Positions 44,084-53,084 are shown, counted from the first letter of the stretch. The stretch is DNA of 64,000 nucleotides from Halieaceae bacterium UBA5044 (GCA_002416125.1 DIBU01000015.1:1-64000); one strand, 5' to 3'. Notes: generated by a model not told the origin, from the letters alone. Made by a program: numbers and translations.

Positions 44084-44749
44084 CTAGGCTTTACGACGCC
44101 CGCCGACAGAAGCTCCAAGACCAATCAGCCCCAGACCCAGCAAAACCAGCGTGCCGGGTACGGGCACTGGCGTGGAGCCTGTGCGCGACGTGGTGTAGGC
44201 CAGATCATCGGAGGCGATCTCCTGCCCGGAGATGAGCAAAGACTGGATTGCGGTGTCCGAAGTCACGCTGATAAACTCCATGGTGCCATTGCCGGGGCCG
44301 AAACCAGCCGGGCGGGAGATGACGCCGAGAGACTCATTGCCTGCACCGAAGAACTCGATGGACTCCGCACCGGGCACTGCGGCGCTGAACCAGCCGCTAA
44401 AGCCGAAGATGCCGCCCAGACCGCTGAAATCCAGCCCGTACGTGCCATCGCCGAAGCCGGTTCCGAAGCGCGACCCGGAGACCGGGACAATCGCCGAACT
44501 ACCGCGAAAATCGAACCAGTCACCCGCGTCCACCGAGGCGTGGCTGACCGTTCCCGCGACAACACTTACCGACCCGCCAAACAGTGAAGTCAGGAAGGTG
44601 CGTCCACCAGGAGTGCCCTCATAATCTTCTACCGCATCAGCAACGAAGGTGCCCTCGATAATCGGGGCCGCCTGCAGGCCGAGGGCACCGAAGGTGAGTG
44701 AGACCGCAAGTGCGGCCTTGCAAAATACCGTTTTTCCTATGTTCATCAT
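44084..44749 (-). CDS. PEP-CTERM sorting-domain protein (VPVPGTL type)
   Basis: The 221-residue protein has a signal peptide (MMNIGKTVFCKAALAVSLTFGALGLQAA). Its mature domain is rich in Gly, Ser and Phe and low in Lys and Cys (FDFRGSSAIVPVSG, FGDGTYGLDFSGLGG). It ends in the exosortase tail STPVPVPGTLVLLGLGLIGL then GGRRKA. The sorting tail directs export, cleavage and probable anchoring by an exosortase located elsewhere in the genome. Function of the mature domain is unknown. Expressed from a sigma-54 type promoter with the conserved upstream motif. Confidence 0.92.
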   Translation of the reverse strand: MMNIGKTVFCKAALAVSLTFGALGLQAAPIIEGTFVADAVEDYEGTPGGRTFLTSLFGGSVSVVAGTVSHASVDAGDWFDFRGSSAIVPVSGSRFGTGFGDGTYGLDFSGLGGIFGFSGWFSAAVPGAESIEFFGAGNESLGVISRPAGFGPGNGTMEFISVTSDTAIQSLLISGQEIASDDLAYTTSRTGSTPVPVPGTLVLLGLGLIGLGASVGGRRKA

Positions 44750-44797
44750 CGTGTTTCTCTCTTCCGAAGCGGGCTGATTTTCTGATGCTCTAAACAA

Positions 44798-44813
44798 AGC
44801 AAAAACCTTGCCA
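44798..44813 (-). promoter_or_regulatory. sigma-54 promoter of the 44084-44749 PEP-CTERM gene
   Basis: Minus strand TGGCAAG-GTTT-TTGCT, one mismatch to consensus with exact GG-N10-GC. It is 49 bp before the start codon. Confidence 0.82.
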
Positions 44814-44876
44814 GCATCAAAAAGTTGCGATGGAACAAATGGTTACAAACCCCTTCACAGTATCAACCCGGTCCCG

Positions 44877-44893
44877 TGTAAAAAAACTGGACA
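44877..44893 (-). promoter_or_regulatory. TGTAAA-N7-GACA motif, 44084-44749 PEP-CTERM gene
   Basis: TGTAAAAAAACTGGACA on the plus strand, 63 bp upstream of the -24 element, the same distance as in the HPr-rel-A promoter. Confidence 0.7.
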
Positions 44894-44934
44894 CTACACT
44901 CCGGCAAGCGCACTACATCCAGGAGAGCGGCCGA

Positions 44935-47712
44935 TCAATGGCCCTGCAGCTTCTGCGCCAACGCCCTGGCCGCCTCCGCTTCCGGGAACGTGGGCCCCTT
45001 CAGCAGCGTGTCCAGCAGTTCCAGCGCCTCGGCGGGCCGTTCAGCAGCCGCCAGTATCTGGGCGCGGTGAAAACGGAACTGCGGCGAATCGGGGGCCGCG
45101 TCCAGCGTTTTCTGGTTCACGGCCAGTGCTTCGCTTAAGTCACCATTCTCCATCAGGATCATGGCGTAGGTGTCCTGGATGGCGGCATTGTCGGGCACAC
45201 TCTGCAGCGCCTTCTGCACCAGTTCCAGCGCACGGGCAGTGTTTGATGAACGATAGGCCCAGGCCAGGTTGTTCATGGCCACCACATCCTCTGGCGCCAG
45301 TCGGTGCAGGGTTTCGAATACGCCCGCCGCGTCCTCATCCCGTCCCTGCGACAGGTAGAGTGGTCCGAGCGTGCTGAGCACGACCACGTCCTCCGGTGCG
45401 CTTTCCAGCCACCCTTCCAGCATCCGGTAGGCTTCATCTCGCTTGCCCTGCTGCAACAGCGTCGAGGACAGGAAAACCAGCGAGTTGCTGGAGGGCGCTG
45501 CGCCGTGCGCCTTGCGCAGCAGCGCCTCGGCTTCGTCCAGGTCACCCTGGGTCAGGGCCAGTCGACCCCGCGCGAGGTTCAGCTGGGGCTCGGGCACCAC
45601 GCCGGGCGGCAGCTGCGCGAGTTCCTCGCTGGTTTCCGCCAGCTTGTTCTGCTGCAACAGCACCTCTACGAGCATCTTGCGTGAATCCACATCCTGCGGC
45701 TGTAGCTCCACTGCCTGACGCAGGCGGCCTTCCGCCGCCGGGAGGTCGCCATTGGCCCGCTCAGCCTGCGCGGCCAGACGCAGCGCGCGTACGTTGTCGG
45801 GCATCAATTCAAGCAGGCGACGGGTGGCATTCACTGCCGCACCGGGCTGGTCAAGCGCGAGAAATGCCCCGGCCAACAGCTGGTGCACGCGGGGATCACC
45901 GTTGTGTTCATCGCGCACCGCGGTCAGCAGGTCCACGGCCTCACCGGGCCGCTGCTGTGTGAACTGGTAGCGTGCCAGCATCAGGCGGGGCTCCAACGCC
46001 TTGGGATGCGCGGCAATGGCGCGCTCCAGCACAGCGACCATTTCGGTGGTTTCACCGCGCTGCTCGTGCACGGCCGCCAGATTCATCATGCCCTGGAGGT
46101 CATCGGGCTGCGCCGCCAGGCTTTCATTGAGAATAGCGAGTGCCGCGGCGGAATCATCATTGAGCATCGCCAGCGATGCCAGTCCGGTGCTGGCCTGGGT
46201 ATTGCCCGGGTCCAGTGCCAATGCCGCGCGGTAGTTCTCCGCAGCGCCTGCCCGGTCGCCCGCATCCAGTGCCAGCTGTGCCGCCAGCACGCTGGGCAGC
46301 GGATCCCCGGGCGCGCTGTCACGGAACGCCTGCAACTCGGCATTTGCAGCTTCGGCATCACCGCCGGCGGAGAGGGCACGCACCAGGCGATAGCGGATTT
46401 CTCCGTCCGCCGGATCGAGGTCACGCGCAGCGCGCAGCGCCGCGGTACCGGCGTCGAGGTCACCGGATCGCACCAGTGAGGTGCCGAGTTCCATCTGCAC
46501 CTGCGCGGACTCCGGCGTGACCGACGCCATGTCCTGGTAGACTGCGGCGCTCGCGCCATGCATACCCTGCGCGGTCAGCGCCAGCGCGAGTATGTTCATC
46601 GTAGGGACGTTCATGGGCAGTTCCTCCAGCAACTTGCGGGTGATGGTTTCAGCACGCCCGGGCTCACCCATACGCAGGTACACCGCCGCGAGCATCTGTC
46701 GCGCGTTGATGTTGCGGGGTTGCGCCGCAAGGAAGCGGCTCAGCTGGTCCTCGGCGGTGGCCAGGTTGCCCTCGCGGAAGTTGGCATTCGCCGCCAGGTA
46801 CAGGCTCGGCAGGTGGCTCGGGGCGACATTCAGCACTTTGGCCAGCTCACCGAGCCCGGCACTTGCGTTGCCCTGCTCGATCTGGATGCGGGCCTGGGCG
46901 TAATTCACGCCGGGATGATCGGGGATAATCTTCTCGAGTTGTTCCAGCTCTTTCGCGGCTTCCGTATGCTTGCCCTGCTCCACCTGCACCGCCACCATGC
47001 TCAGGCGGTCGTTGAGGCGGAAGCGATTGAGTGAGCTGGCCGTGGCGAAGGCCTGCTCCGCCGCCGGATAGTCACCCCGCGCCTGCAGCACGCTACCGTA
47101 GAGGCTCCAGGCTTCAGCAAAATCGGGATGTTTCTCGGTCAGGTCCTTGAGGATAGCCTGCGCATCCTCGCGCTCACCGGTGTGGGTCACGGAGACAAAC
47201 GCCTGCGCGAGTCGCACCTGCGGGTCCTCCGGTGCGAGGTCCATGGCACTGCGCAGGGTCTCCTCGGCGCTGAACGTGTCGCCGGTGGCAGCCTGCGCGC
47301 GCGCCACCAGCGCCAGCCAGGCAGGCTCCTGGGCGGCAAACGCATAGCCGGGGTCAGCAACGTGCTGCAGCAGCTTTTCCGCCTCGCCGGCGCCAATCAG
47401 GGCCTCGGCATACAGCACTGCGACTTCACCGACCTTCTCCGTTTCCAGCGACTTCTCAAACTCCACAGCGGCTTCAGCCATGGAGCGCTGGCGCAGGAAC
47501 ACCTCCCCCAATACGCGACGCCCTTCGGCGCTGCGGCTGTCCTGCTGCAATGCCGTCTTGGCGTCGATCTCTGCCGCGTTCAGTTTCCCTTCCGCGAATG
47601 ACTGCTGCGCTCGGGCCAGAAGCTCATCGTGGGTCAGCGGTTTGGAGCAGGCAGAGATCGCCAGAACGGCCATAGCGGGGAGCCACAGCTTGCGGGCAAC
47701 GGACATATGCAT
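44935..47712 (-). CDS. prsT: PEP-CTERM system TPR-repeat lipoprotein (PrsT-like)
   Basis: The 925-residue lipoprotein has a signal with lipobox ISAC (Cys22) and then about twenty-five TPR-like helical pairs of 34 residues through the whole length (for example AEGRRVLGEVFLRQRSMAEAAVEFEKSL). This matches the large TPR lipoprotein PrsT associated with the exosortase/PEP-CTERM system and would serve as a scaffold on the periplasmic side of the outer membrane. The start at 47712 follows GAGG with eight bases; 11 extra codons upstream are possible. It is downstream of the AMIN/beta-barrel gene after 104 bp, likely in one operon with it and the ATPase. Confidence 0.87.
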   Translation of the reverse strand: MHMSVARKLWLPAMAVLAISACSKPLTHDELLARAQQSFAEGKLNAAEIDAKTALQQDSRSAEGRRVLGEVFLRQRSMAEAAVEFEKSLETEKVGEVAVLYAEALIGAGEAEKLLQHVADPGYAFAAQEPAWLALVARAQAATGDTFSAEETLRSAMDLAPEDPQVRLAQAFVSVTHTGEREDAQAILKDLTEKHPDFAEAWSLYGSVLQARGDYPAAEQAFATASSLNRFRLNDRLSMVAVQVEQGKHTEAAKELEQLEKIIPDHPGVNYAQARIQIEQGNASAGLGELAKVLNVAPSHLPSLYLAANANFREGNLATAEDQLSRFLAAQPRNINARQMLAAVYLRMGEPGRAETITRKLLEELPMNVPTMNILALALTAQGMHGASAAVYQDMASVTPESAQVQMELGTSLVRSGDLDAGTAALRAARDLDPADGEIRYRLVRALSAGGDAEAANAELQAFRDSAPGDPLPSVLAAQLALDAGDRAGAAENYRAALALDPGNTQASTGLASLAMLNDDSAAALAILNESLAAQPDDLQGMMNLAAVHEQRGETTEMVAVLERAIAAHPKALEPRLMLARYQFTQQRPGEAVDLLTAVRDEHNGDPRVHQLLAGAFLALDQPGAAVNATRRLLELMPDNVRALRLAAQAERANGDLPAAEGRLRQAVELQPQDVDSRKMLVEVLLQQNKLAETSEELAQLPPGVVPEPQLNLARGRLALTQGDLDEAEALLRKAHGAAPSSNSLVFLSSTLLQQGKRDEAYRMLEGWLESAPEDVVVLSTLGPLYLSQGRDEDAAGVFETLHRLAPEDVVAMNNLAWAYRSSNTARALELVQKALQSVPDNAAIQDTYAMILMENGDLSEALAVNQKTLDAAPDSPQFRFHRAQILAAAERPAEALELLDTLLKGPTFPEAEAARALAQKLQGH

Positions 47713-47816
47713 GGTAACGCCTCGTAACATCCTATTCTTTACCACACTCTAAGGCAGGAAAGGGGAGCCGCCAAGGCGCAAATGCGGCACTGGCTCACAC
47801 TTTGGCGGGTAAAGGG

Positions 47817-49634
47817 CTAGAACCAGCGGCGCAGTTCAATAAAAACGCGGTCGCTGGCGTCATATTGCCCGAACAGGCCAATCTCGCTGCCGCCGAACAG
47901 GTCTGCGCCGAATTGCAGGCGCCACTCCTGTGTGACGTTCCAGCTCAGGCGGGGCTGCAGCGACCAGTCACTGCGGTTCAGGCCGGTGAGGTACAACACC
48001 TCGGCCTCGACACGGTCACCAAAACGCCGGTTCACCAGCAGCGTGATACCCGTTTCATCGCGGTCGGAGAGCAGTGCCGCGTCGTAATCCGCGAGGTGAC
48101 GACCGTACACCTGGGCATCGAAGCGCCAGTCACCCAGGGGCAGCATGACGCCGAGCACGTAATCCAGGCCGTCGCTCTCCCGCAGGCCGTTGGGCGCATC
48201 GGGGTCCAGCGAGAAGTAGCTGCGGCCGCGGGTGTAGACGGCCTCGCCCTTGAACACAAAATCGAGGAAATCCTTGGAGAACGTACCGCCGAACTGCTGG
48301 ATGCGGTCATGGCGCAGCTCCAGACCAAGGCCTGTCTGGTAGAGTGTGGGTGCCACGTCGGTACTCTGGTAATAGAATCCACTCAGGTCCCAGCCGGAAA
48401 GCAGGTAGGAAAAACGCCCACCGAGGCCGTGGTTGGCGACCTTGCTGCGGCCTGGCTTACGTTCCGTAACAGGCGTGCCGGGCGCTACCGGAAACGGGTA
48501 GAAATCCGCACCCGGCTCACCGATCCTGTCGTAACTGGGATACGGCACCCACAGCAATTCCAGATGCGCGTCCCCCGCAAACCGTTCCGCGCGCACCGCC
48601 CACTGCGGAATACGCATGGTTTCGAACTCCTCCAGGAAGAACTCCCGGGTGTCGCGCGCTGACACCACATCGGCGAGGAACAGACCCACCATCTCCCCCC
48701 ACACCACATGCTGACGCCCCAGCCGGTATTCCCAGTCGCCAGCGCCAAAATCCAGGTAGGCCTCGCGCAGGGAGGCGTCGTGCCGCTGGTCGCGACGCAC
48801 CGCAAGGGGGTAGAAGTCGTCCTCTACGCTGTAGGCTGCGTCGCCTTCCAGGCGTCCGACCACCTTGAAACGCGCGCCCCAATCAAGGCTGCCGCTCACC
48901 CCCAACTCCAGGCGGGCGCGGAGCTTGGACCAGTGTTCCGGTTGCGCGGTGTTGTAGGCGGCCGCCAGCTCGCCGTAACCACCCACCAACAGGTCACTGA
49001 CGCCGGTCGCCGGAGCCGCTTGTGGGCTCGCCGCTGGCAGCGGCGCCGCTGCCTTCTGCGGGAGCTCCCTGCGCTGTGGTCGGGACACACTGGATGCCGG
49101 CCGGGCAGCATCGGCCGCCGCCAACGGCGCGGTCGCCCGGCTTTGGTGCTCCAGCGGCGGAGCGGCCGCGCGCGCCACGGACTGCTCGCGCGAGTAGATA
49201 TCCAGAACCAGGCGGTGGCCACCGTTGGCATCCGGGCCCAGCACAAAACTTTCGTGGCGCAGGTCACCGTCCGCCAGGTCCAACACCAGGCGCAGCGTAT
49301 GGCCCTCATGCACCCCGGTGCGCAAACCCGCCACCGGCGTCGCCGCGAACAGGCCGGGGGCCGGAGGCTCGGCGAGCTGCGTGTTCTTGAGATCAATCAC
49401 GATGCGGTCCGGGCCCGACAGTTCGAACAGGTCGAATCGCGGCGCGGCGCTCAGGTCAACCACCATGCGCGTACGTCCTGCCTCGCGACCGACCCGGATG
49501 CCGGCGCTGGCAGGCGCAGCCCGATTGGCCTCGGCAGCGTCGCTACCGGCCGCTGCAACAGGCACAGCTGAGCACATCCCGAGCGCTGCACAGGCGAGAA
49601 GCACTGCCCGGCAGCCGGACAGCATACGATTCAC
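47817..49634 (-). CDS. outer-membrane protein with N-terminal AMIN domain and DUF1302-like beta-barrel
   Basis: The 605-residue protein has a signal peptide and an AMIN-type peptidoglycan-binding domain (about 45-150: RTRMVVDLSAAPRFDLFELSG, IVIDLKNTQL, GLRTGVHEGHTLRLVLDL, GHRLVLDIYS). A low-complexity Ala/Pro/Arg linker leads to a beta-barrel of about 400 residues with DUF1302-like features (LGRQHVVWGEMVGLFLADVVS, FFLEEFETMRIPQWAVR), ending in an aromatic strand ELRRWF. The barrel family is linked to lipid or hydrophobic-substrate export. GTG start overlaps the upstream ATPase stop by four bases (GTGA), so the two are coupled. Confidence 0.82.
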   Translation of the reverse strand: MNRMLSGCRAVLLACAALGMCSAVPVAAAGSDAAEANRAAPASAGIRVGREAGRTRMVVDLSAAPRFDLFELSGPDRIVIDLKNTQLAEPPAPGLFAATPVAGLRTGVHEGHTLRLVLDLADGDLRHESFVLGPDANGGHRLVLDIYSREQSVARAAAPPLEHQSRATAPLAAADAARPASSVSRPQRRELPQKAAAPLPAASPQAAPATGVSDLLVGGYGELAAAYNTAQPEHWSKLRARLELGVSGSLDWGARFKVVGRLEGDAAYSVEDDFYPLAVRRDQRHDASLREAYLDFGAGDWEYRLGRQHVVWGEMVGLFLADVVSARDTREFFLEEFETMRIPQWAVRAERFAGDAHLELLWVPYPSYDRIGEPGADFYPFPVAPGTPVTERKPGRSKVANHGLGGRFSYLLSGWDLSGFYYQSTDVAPTLYQTGLGLELRHDRIQQFGGTFSKDFLDFVFKGEAVYTRGRSYFSLDPDAPNGLRESDGLDYVLGVMLPLGDWRFDAQVYGRHLADYDAALLSDRDETGITLLVNRRFGDRVEAEVLYLTGLNRSDWSLQPRLSWNVTQEWRLQFGADLFGGSEIGLFGQYDASDRVFIELRRWF

Positions 49635-50347
49635 GCGCCCGCCTCCTCCGCCTGCAGGGCCCCAGCGGTTTCTTCGCGAAGAATGCGGCCGTCTTCCATA
49701 TGAACCAGGCGATCTGCCATGGCCATCACGTGGCTGTCGTGGGTGGAGAACACGAAGGTGGTACCGGCCTGGCTGTTGATGCGCTGCATCAGCTCAAGAA
49801 TGCTGCGACCGGTCTCACGGTCGAGGTTCGCGGTCGGCTCGTCTGCCAGCACCAGCCGGGAGTGGGTGGCCAGAGCGCGGGCAATGGCGACCCGCTGGCG
49901 CTGACCACCAGACAGCTGGTTAGGCCGGTGCGAGCCATAGCGCGCCAATCCAACCATGTCCAGGTAGTGCGCGACCCGCTCGCGACGCTCGGCGCGTGAC
50001 AGCTCCCGCAGCTGCAGCAACGGATACTCGACATTTTCCTCGGCAGAGAGCACCGGCAGCAGGTTAAAGGTCTGGAAGATAAAGCCCAGGGTGCGCGCCC
50101 GCACGTCCGCCAGCTGATCCGGCGTCTTGCCGGAAACATCCTGCCCGTCAATCAACACGCGCCCCGCACTTGGCGTGTCGATACAGCCGATGATGTTGAG
50201 CAGCGTGGACTTCCCGCTGCCCGAGGGCCCGGCAATGGCCAGGAACGCGCCCGGCTCGACCGCCAGCGACACATCGCGCAGCGCTTCCACCACCTGCTCA
50301 CCGAGTGGATAGCGTTTACTGACCTTTTCTACCTTTACAATCGCCAT
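49631..50347 (-). CDS. ABC transporter ATP-binding protein, LolD/MacB type
   Basis: The 238-residue ATPase has Walker A GPSGSGKSTLLNIIG, signature LSGGQRQR, Walker B LVLADEPTANLD and the D-loop/H-loop FVFSTHD. It is LolD-like by the ADEPTANLD and THD pattern. The start at 50347 is used; upstream of it the frame runs antisense to the LolA-like gene. It likely energises the two MacB/FtsX-type permeases at 53202-55694, which lack their own ATPase. It is followed by the AMIN/beta-barrel gene with a 4-bp overlap. Confidence 0.9.
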   Translation of the reverse strand: MAIVKVEKVSKRYPLGEQVVEALRDVSLAVEPGAFLAIAGPSGSGKSTLLNIIGCIDTPSAGRVLIDGQDVSGKTPDQLADVRARTLGFIFQTFNLLPVLSAEENVEYPLLQLRELSRAERRERVAHYLDMVGLARYGSHRPNQLSGGQRQRVAIARALATHSRLVLADEPTANLDRETGRSILELMQRINSQAGTTFVFSTHDSHVMAMADRLVHMEDGRILREETAGALQAEEAGA

Positions 50348-50393
50348 TACACAGCGCCAGAATGCTGTTACACGTGGCCACAGGATAGCACCC

Positions 50394-51236
50394 ATGTTCC
50401 GGCAACTTCGCAAAAATCCTGACTTTTTGACCATTTTGGGGGGGGTGCTGCTGGCCTCCCTGCTGGCGCAGAGCCCGGCGCTGGCAGAGCCCCGGGCCGC
50501 TGCGGACACTGCTGCGGGCGCTGCAGAGCCCACCGACACCCAAGGCGGCGGCCCGGCGGCGGACGCTCCGGACGCCACTGCCCTGGTACAGCGCGCCGAT
50601 GCCATCCGCTTTCCCCGCGAGAGCTTTGAAACCCTGGTGACCGTGACCAACTACAGCGCCGACGAGGCCGGCGATGTGCGCGAGTACAAGGTGATGTCGC
50701 GAGGCAATGAAAACACCATCGTGCTCACCGAATCCCCGGCCTCCGAGCGCGGCCAGGCCCTGCTGATGCGCGGGCGCGACCTGTGGATATTCATGCCCAC
50801 CGTCAGCCAGCCCGTGCGCCTGTCGCTGTCGCAGCGGCTGACCGGACAGGTGGCGAACGGCGACCTGGCCCGAGCCAATTTCGCGGGGGACTACACCGCG
50901 GCACTGGCGGGAAAAAAATCGGTGGATGGCGAGGATGCCTGGGTACTGGACCTGACTGCTGCCGGGCGCGGTGTGACCTACGCCAGGGTGCGCTACTGGG
51001 TGGCGGTTGCCGATGACCGACCCATCAAGGCGGAGTTCTATGCCGTGTCCGGTCGGCTGCTGAAAACCAGCCGCTATGAAGCGTTTCGGGACATGGCAGG
51101 ACAGGTGCGCCCCACCCGCATCGTCATCGAGGACGCGCTCAAGGACGGCGACTATTCCGTGCTCGAGTACAACACCATGACCATCAAGGATCTGCCGGAG
51201 CGGATGTTCACGCAGCAATACTTGCGGAGGCTATAG
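50394..51236 (+). CDS. LolA-like outer-membrane lipoprotein-sorting protein
   Basis: The 280-residue periplasmic protein has a signal peptide (about residues 12-31, LAQSPALAEP) and a Thr/Ala/Gly-rich linker. The half-barrel LolA-like fold begins near 65 (ALVQRADAIRFPRESFETLVTV) and continues through KVMSRGNENTIVLTESPASERGQALLMRG and LWIFMPTVSQPVRLSLSQRLTGQVANGD. These conserved segments identify the MMPL/RND-associated LolA-like lipoprotein carrier group. It is divergent from the LolD-like ATPase, 46 bp away, and would carry lipid or lipoprotein across the periplasm. A decayed partial copy lies near 52171-52290. Confidence 0.87.
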   Translation: MFRQLRKNPDFLTILGGVLLASLLAQSPALAEPRAAADTAAGAAEPTDTQGGGPAADAPDATALVQRADAIRFPRESFETLVTVTNYSADEAGDVREYKVMSRGNENTIVLTESPASERGQALLMRGRDLWIFMPTVSQPVRLSLSQRLTGQVANGDLARANFAGDYTAALAGKKSVDGEDAWVLDLTAAGRGVTYARVRYWVAVADDRPIKAEFYAVSGRLLKTSRYEAFRDMAGQVRPTRIVIEDALKDGDYSVLEYNTMTIKDLPERMFTQQYLRRL

Positions 51237-51265
51237 GCCCCGTTTCTTCGACGGGCTATAAAGCG

Positions 51266-51297
51266 AGGCGCTCTTAACCTGCTGGTCCAGAGCGCCT
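51266..51297. repeat. 9-bp inverted repeat between convergent genes
   Basis: AGGCGCTCT (51266-51274) and AGAGCGCCT (51289-51297) form a perfect dyad with a 14-base loop and no T-run. It could be a weak convergent terminator or mRNA-end hairpin between the LolA-like and PEP-CTERM genes. Confidence 0.45.
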
Positions 51298-51320
51298 GGA
51301 GAGAAGTACGACGAGAACAA

Positions 51321-51962
51321 CTAACGGGTGCGGCGCACCCGGATGCCAAGACCCAGAAGACCAAGACCGAAGAGCAGCAGTGTTGACGGAACCGGTACCG
51401 ATGCCTCGGCACGGCTGAACGTCAAATCGTCCATTGCCCACGCCCAACCATCATTGGGCTGCACTCCGTCAATACGTCGGACATCGCTGGCCGTGAACGC
51501 TACGGGGACAAACACACTGCTACCCGAGGTGATCGTCAGGGTTTCAAGTAACGCGTCGGCGGCATCGTACAGGTTGAACGTCACCGAGTCCCCGCCGAGG
51601 CTGTCGAGCTGGAGGCTAATGTCGAAAACCGGCATATCAAACAGAATTCGCACAACATCGGCACGATTGCCGGGGCAGAAAAGACTCGCATCCGCGCAGT
51701 TTGTGAGCACGTTCGGGCCACTGGGCGGTGTCACCCCGTCAGGGTCCGGTGCGGCGTTGATATCCACCGGGGCGCCATCTTCCAGCCCCAGAAAAGTCAC
51801 CCCCACGCTCGCGTACTGATCCGTGATCGGCGTATTCGGCGCGATAGGACTACCGAGACCATCAACGTCAAAGTTGATCACAATCGGTGCAGCCATGGTG
51901 AGCGACGAAGCGAAAAGCAACGCCACCGAGCCAAGCACATTTTTAATAGGATGGTTTTTCAT
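51321..51962 (-). CDS. PEP-CTERM sorting-domain protein (VPVPSTL type)
   Basis: A 213-residue protein with a signal peptide (MKNHPIKNVLGSVALLFASS and TMAAP). The mature part is predicted beta-sandwich, reading like a carbohydrate- or collagen-binding style fold (FDVDGLGSPIAPN, ITDQYASVGVTFLGLEDG), with the pair CADASLFC. It ends ASVPVPSTLLLFGLGLLGLG then RVRRTR, the exosortase sorting tail. Convergent with the LolA-like gene and driven by a sigma-54 promoter with the conserved motif. Confidence 0.92.
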   Translation of the reverse strand: MKNHPIKNVLGSVALLFASSLTMAAPIVINFDVDGLGSPIAPNTPITDQYASVGVTFLGLEDGAPVDINAAPDPDGVTPPSGPNVLTNCADASLFCPGNRADVVRILFDMPVFDISLQLDSLGGDSVTFNLYDAADALLETLTITSGSSVFVPVAFTASDVRRIDGVQPNDGWAWAMDDLTFSRAEASVPVPSTLLLFGLGLLGLGIRVRRTR

Positions 51963-52003
51963 GTTCTTTTTCCCTGTGTGAGTTGCATACGCCAGTGGTT
52001 ACC

Positions 52004-52019
52004 AGCACATCCCCTGCCA
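52004..52019 (-). promoter_or_regulatory. sigma-54 promoter of the 51321-51962 PEP-CTERM gene
   Basis: Minus strand TGGCAGG-GGAT-GTGCT, two mismatches with exact GG-N10-GC. It lies 42 bp before the start codon. Confidence 0.7.
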
Positions 52020-52095
52020 GAAAATGCATTAATCAATTAAATCAATGAGTTATATTAAAAAGAGGAGCCTTGGCTGCACAGCATCGTACTTGATT

Positions 52096-52112
52096 TGTAA
52101 AAAATATCGACA
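52096..52112 (-). promoter_or_regulatory. TGTAAA-N7-GACA motif, 51321-51962 PEP-CTERM gene
   Basis: TGTAAAAAATATCGACA on the plus strand, 76 bp upstream of the -24 element. Confidence 0.7.
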
Positions 52113-52170
52113 GCACACGGCGCTCGCTGCAGGGACAGTCAAGCGGCAGGGTGCTCCGTAGCGCGTGATC

Positions 52171-52290
52171 CATGGTACGCCACTAGGTGGCGGTTGACGA
52201 TGACAGGCCTATCAGAGCCGGGATCTTTGCCTTCTTTCTCAAGTCGGCTGATGAAACCAGCGATCAAGAAGCGTTTCAGGACATGCAGAA
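52171..52290 (+). pseudogene. decayed fragment of the LolA-like gene
   Basis: The stretch from GGTGGCGGTTGACGATGAC to GCGTTTCAGGACATG aligns base by base with 50998-51105 inside the LolA-like gene (GTGGCGGTTGCCGATGAC ... GCGTTTCGGGACATGG), with many substitutions and small insertions and no reading frame kept. It is a partial duplicate in an otherwise gene-free stretch of about 390 bp between two PEP-CTERM genes. Earlier the region probably held a second complete copy. Confidence 0.65.
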
Positions 52291-52354
52291 CCCGTGCAGC
52301 GCTCCGCGGCAACCGCTTTTGGCAGGGGCAGCTTCTGCTCTGCCCCCACCCTAT

Positions 52355-53032
52355 TCAGCCCTTCGCGCGAAGGCGAGCGCTCATCAGCATCAGGCCCAGG
52401 CCAATAAGGAACAAGGGGCCGGGCACCGGCACTTCGGAAACAGGTTCCACTTCACGCACCTGGTAGGCAGTGATGTGCACGTTGCCAAAGCCGTTGCTGG
52501 CCAGAGACAGGGTTTGCGAGGCACCGCCCGCGGTGAATTGCCCCACGGCGAACTGGCCAAGGCCACGGGCGCTTGCATTCAGGTTCACGTTGTTGCCCAG
52601 GCCGTCTCCGAACGTCATGGTGCGGCCGGAACAGCAGCTACGCAGATCCGTGTACCAGACTTGTACGATGTAGCTCATGCCGGACAGCAGGTTACCGCCA
52701 CCGATGTTCAATGACCGCGATGTCCCGCCGCCGAAATCGAAGCGACCCAGCAGCAGATCGTAATTGGCATCGCCGGTTGACGCACCACCGAGTGGATTGA
52801 TAGTCGTTGACTGGGGCAGCAGCGCGGCGCTGTTGGCAAACACGACGCCATTTACGGTGACCGAGCCGGCATTGCTCGGGCCCGCGTTGACCGCCTCGAT
52901 CAGGTTACCGCTGACCACAACATCCGCTGCGCCCGCCGTGTTCTGGGCACCGCTCCATGTGATCGGCGCCGAAAACGCCAGGGACGAACCCAACAACGCC
53001 ACACACGCCACTACCGATCTGATTGCACTCAT
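52355..53032 (-). CDS. PEP-CTERM sorting-domain protein (VPVPGPL type)
   Basis: The 225-residue protein has a signal peptide (MSAIRSVVACVALLGSSLAF). Its mature domain is rich in Gly, Asn and Ser (GNLIEAVNAGPSNAGSVTVNG, LLGRFDFGGGTSRSLNIGGG) with a CC pair (LRSCCSGRT). It ends VSEVPVPGPLFLIGLGLMLM then RLRAKG. The composition is typical of PEP-CTERM surface or biofilm-matrix proteins; no domain recognised. Driven by a sigma-54 promoter with the conserved motif. Confidence 0.92.
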   Translation of the reverse strand: MSAIRSVVACVALLGSSLAFSAPITWSGAQNTAGAADVVVSGNLIEAVNAGPSNAGSVTVNGVVFANSAALLPQSTTINPLGGASTGDANYDLLLGRFDFGGGTSRSLNIGGGNLLSGMSYIVQVWYTDLRSCCSGRTMTFGDGLGNNVNLNASARGLGQFAVGQFTAGGASQTLSLASNGFGNVHITAYQVREVEPVSEVPVPGPLFLIGLGLMLMSARLRAKG

Positions 53033-53084
53033 TTTGCGCCTGTCCCTGAAAGATGAAGGTTTACCTACTGACTACTATTTATAA

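Noticed and set aside
47713..47816. Search for the sigma-54/TGTAAA-N7-GACA pair before the PrsT-like gene
   Set aside because: No GG-N10-GC element and no motif found, so the gene is probably transcribed from the ATPase/beta-barrel operon.
51266..51297. Inverted repeat as an intrinsic terminator
   Set aside because: Perfect stem but a 14-base loop and no T-run; kept only as a repeat.
52187..52714. 175-residue plus-strand frame
   Set aside because: It starts in the decayed LolA-like fragment and then runs antisense to a clear PEP-CTERM gene; no ribosome binding site.
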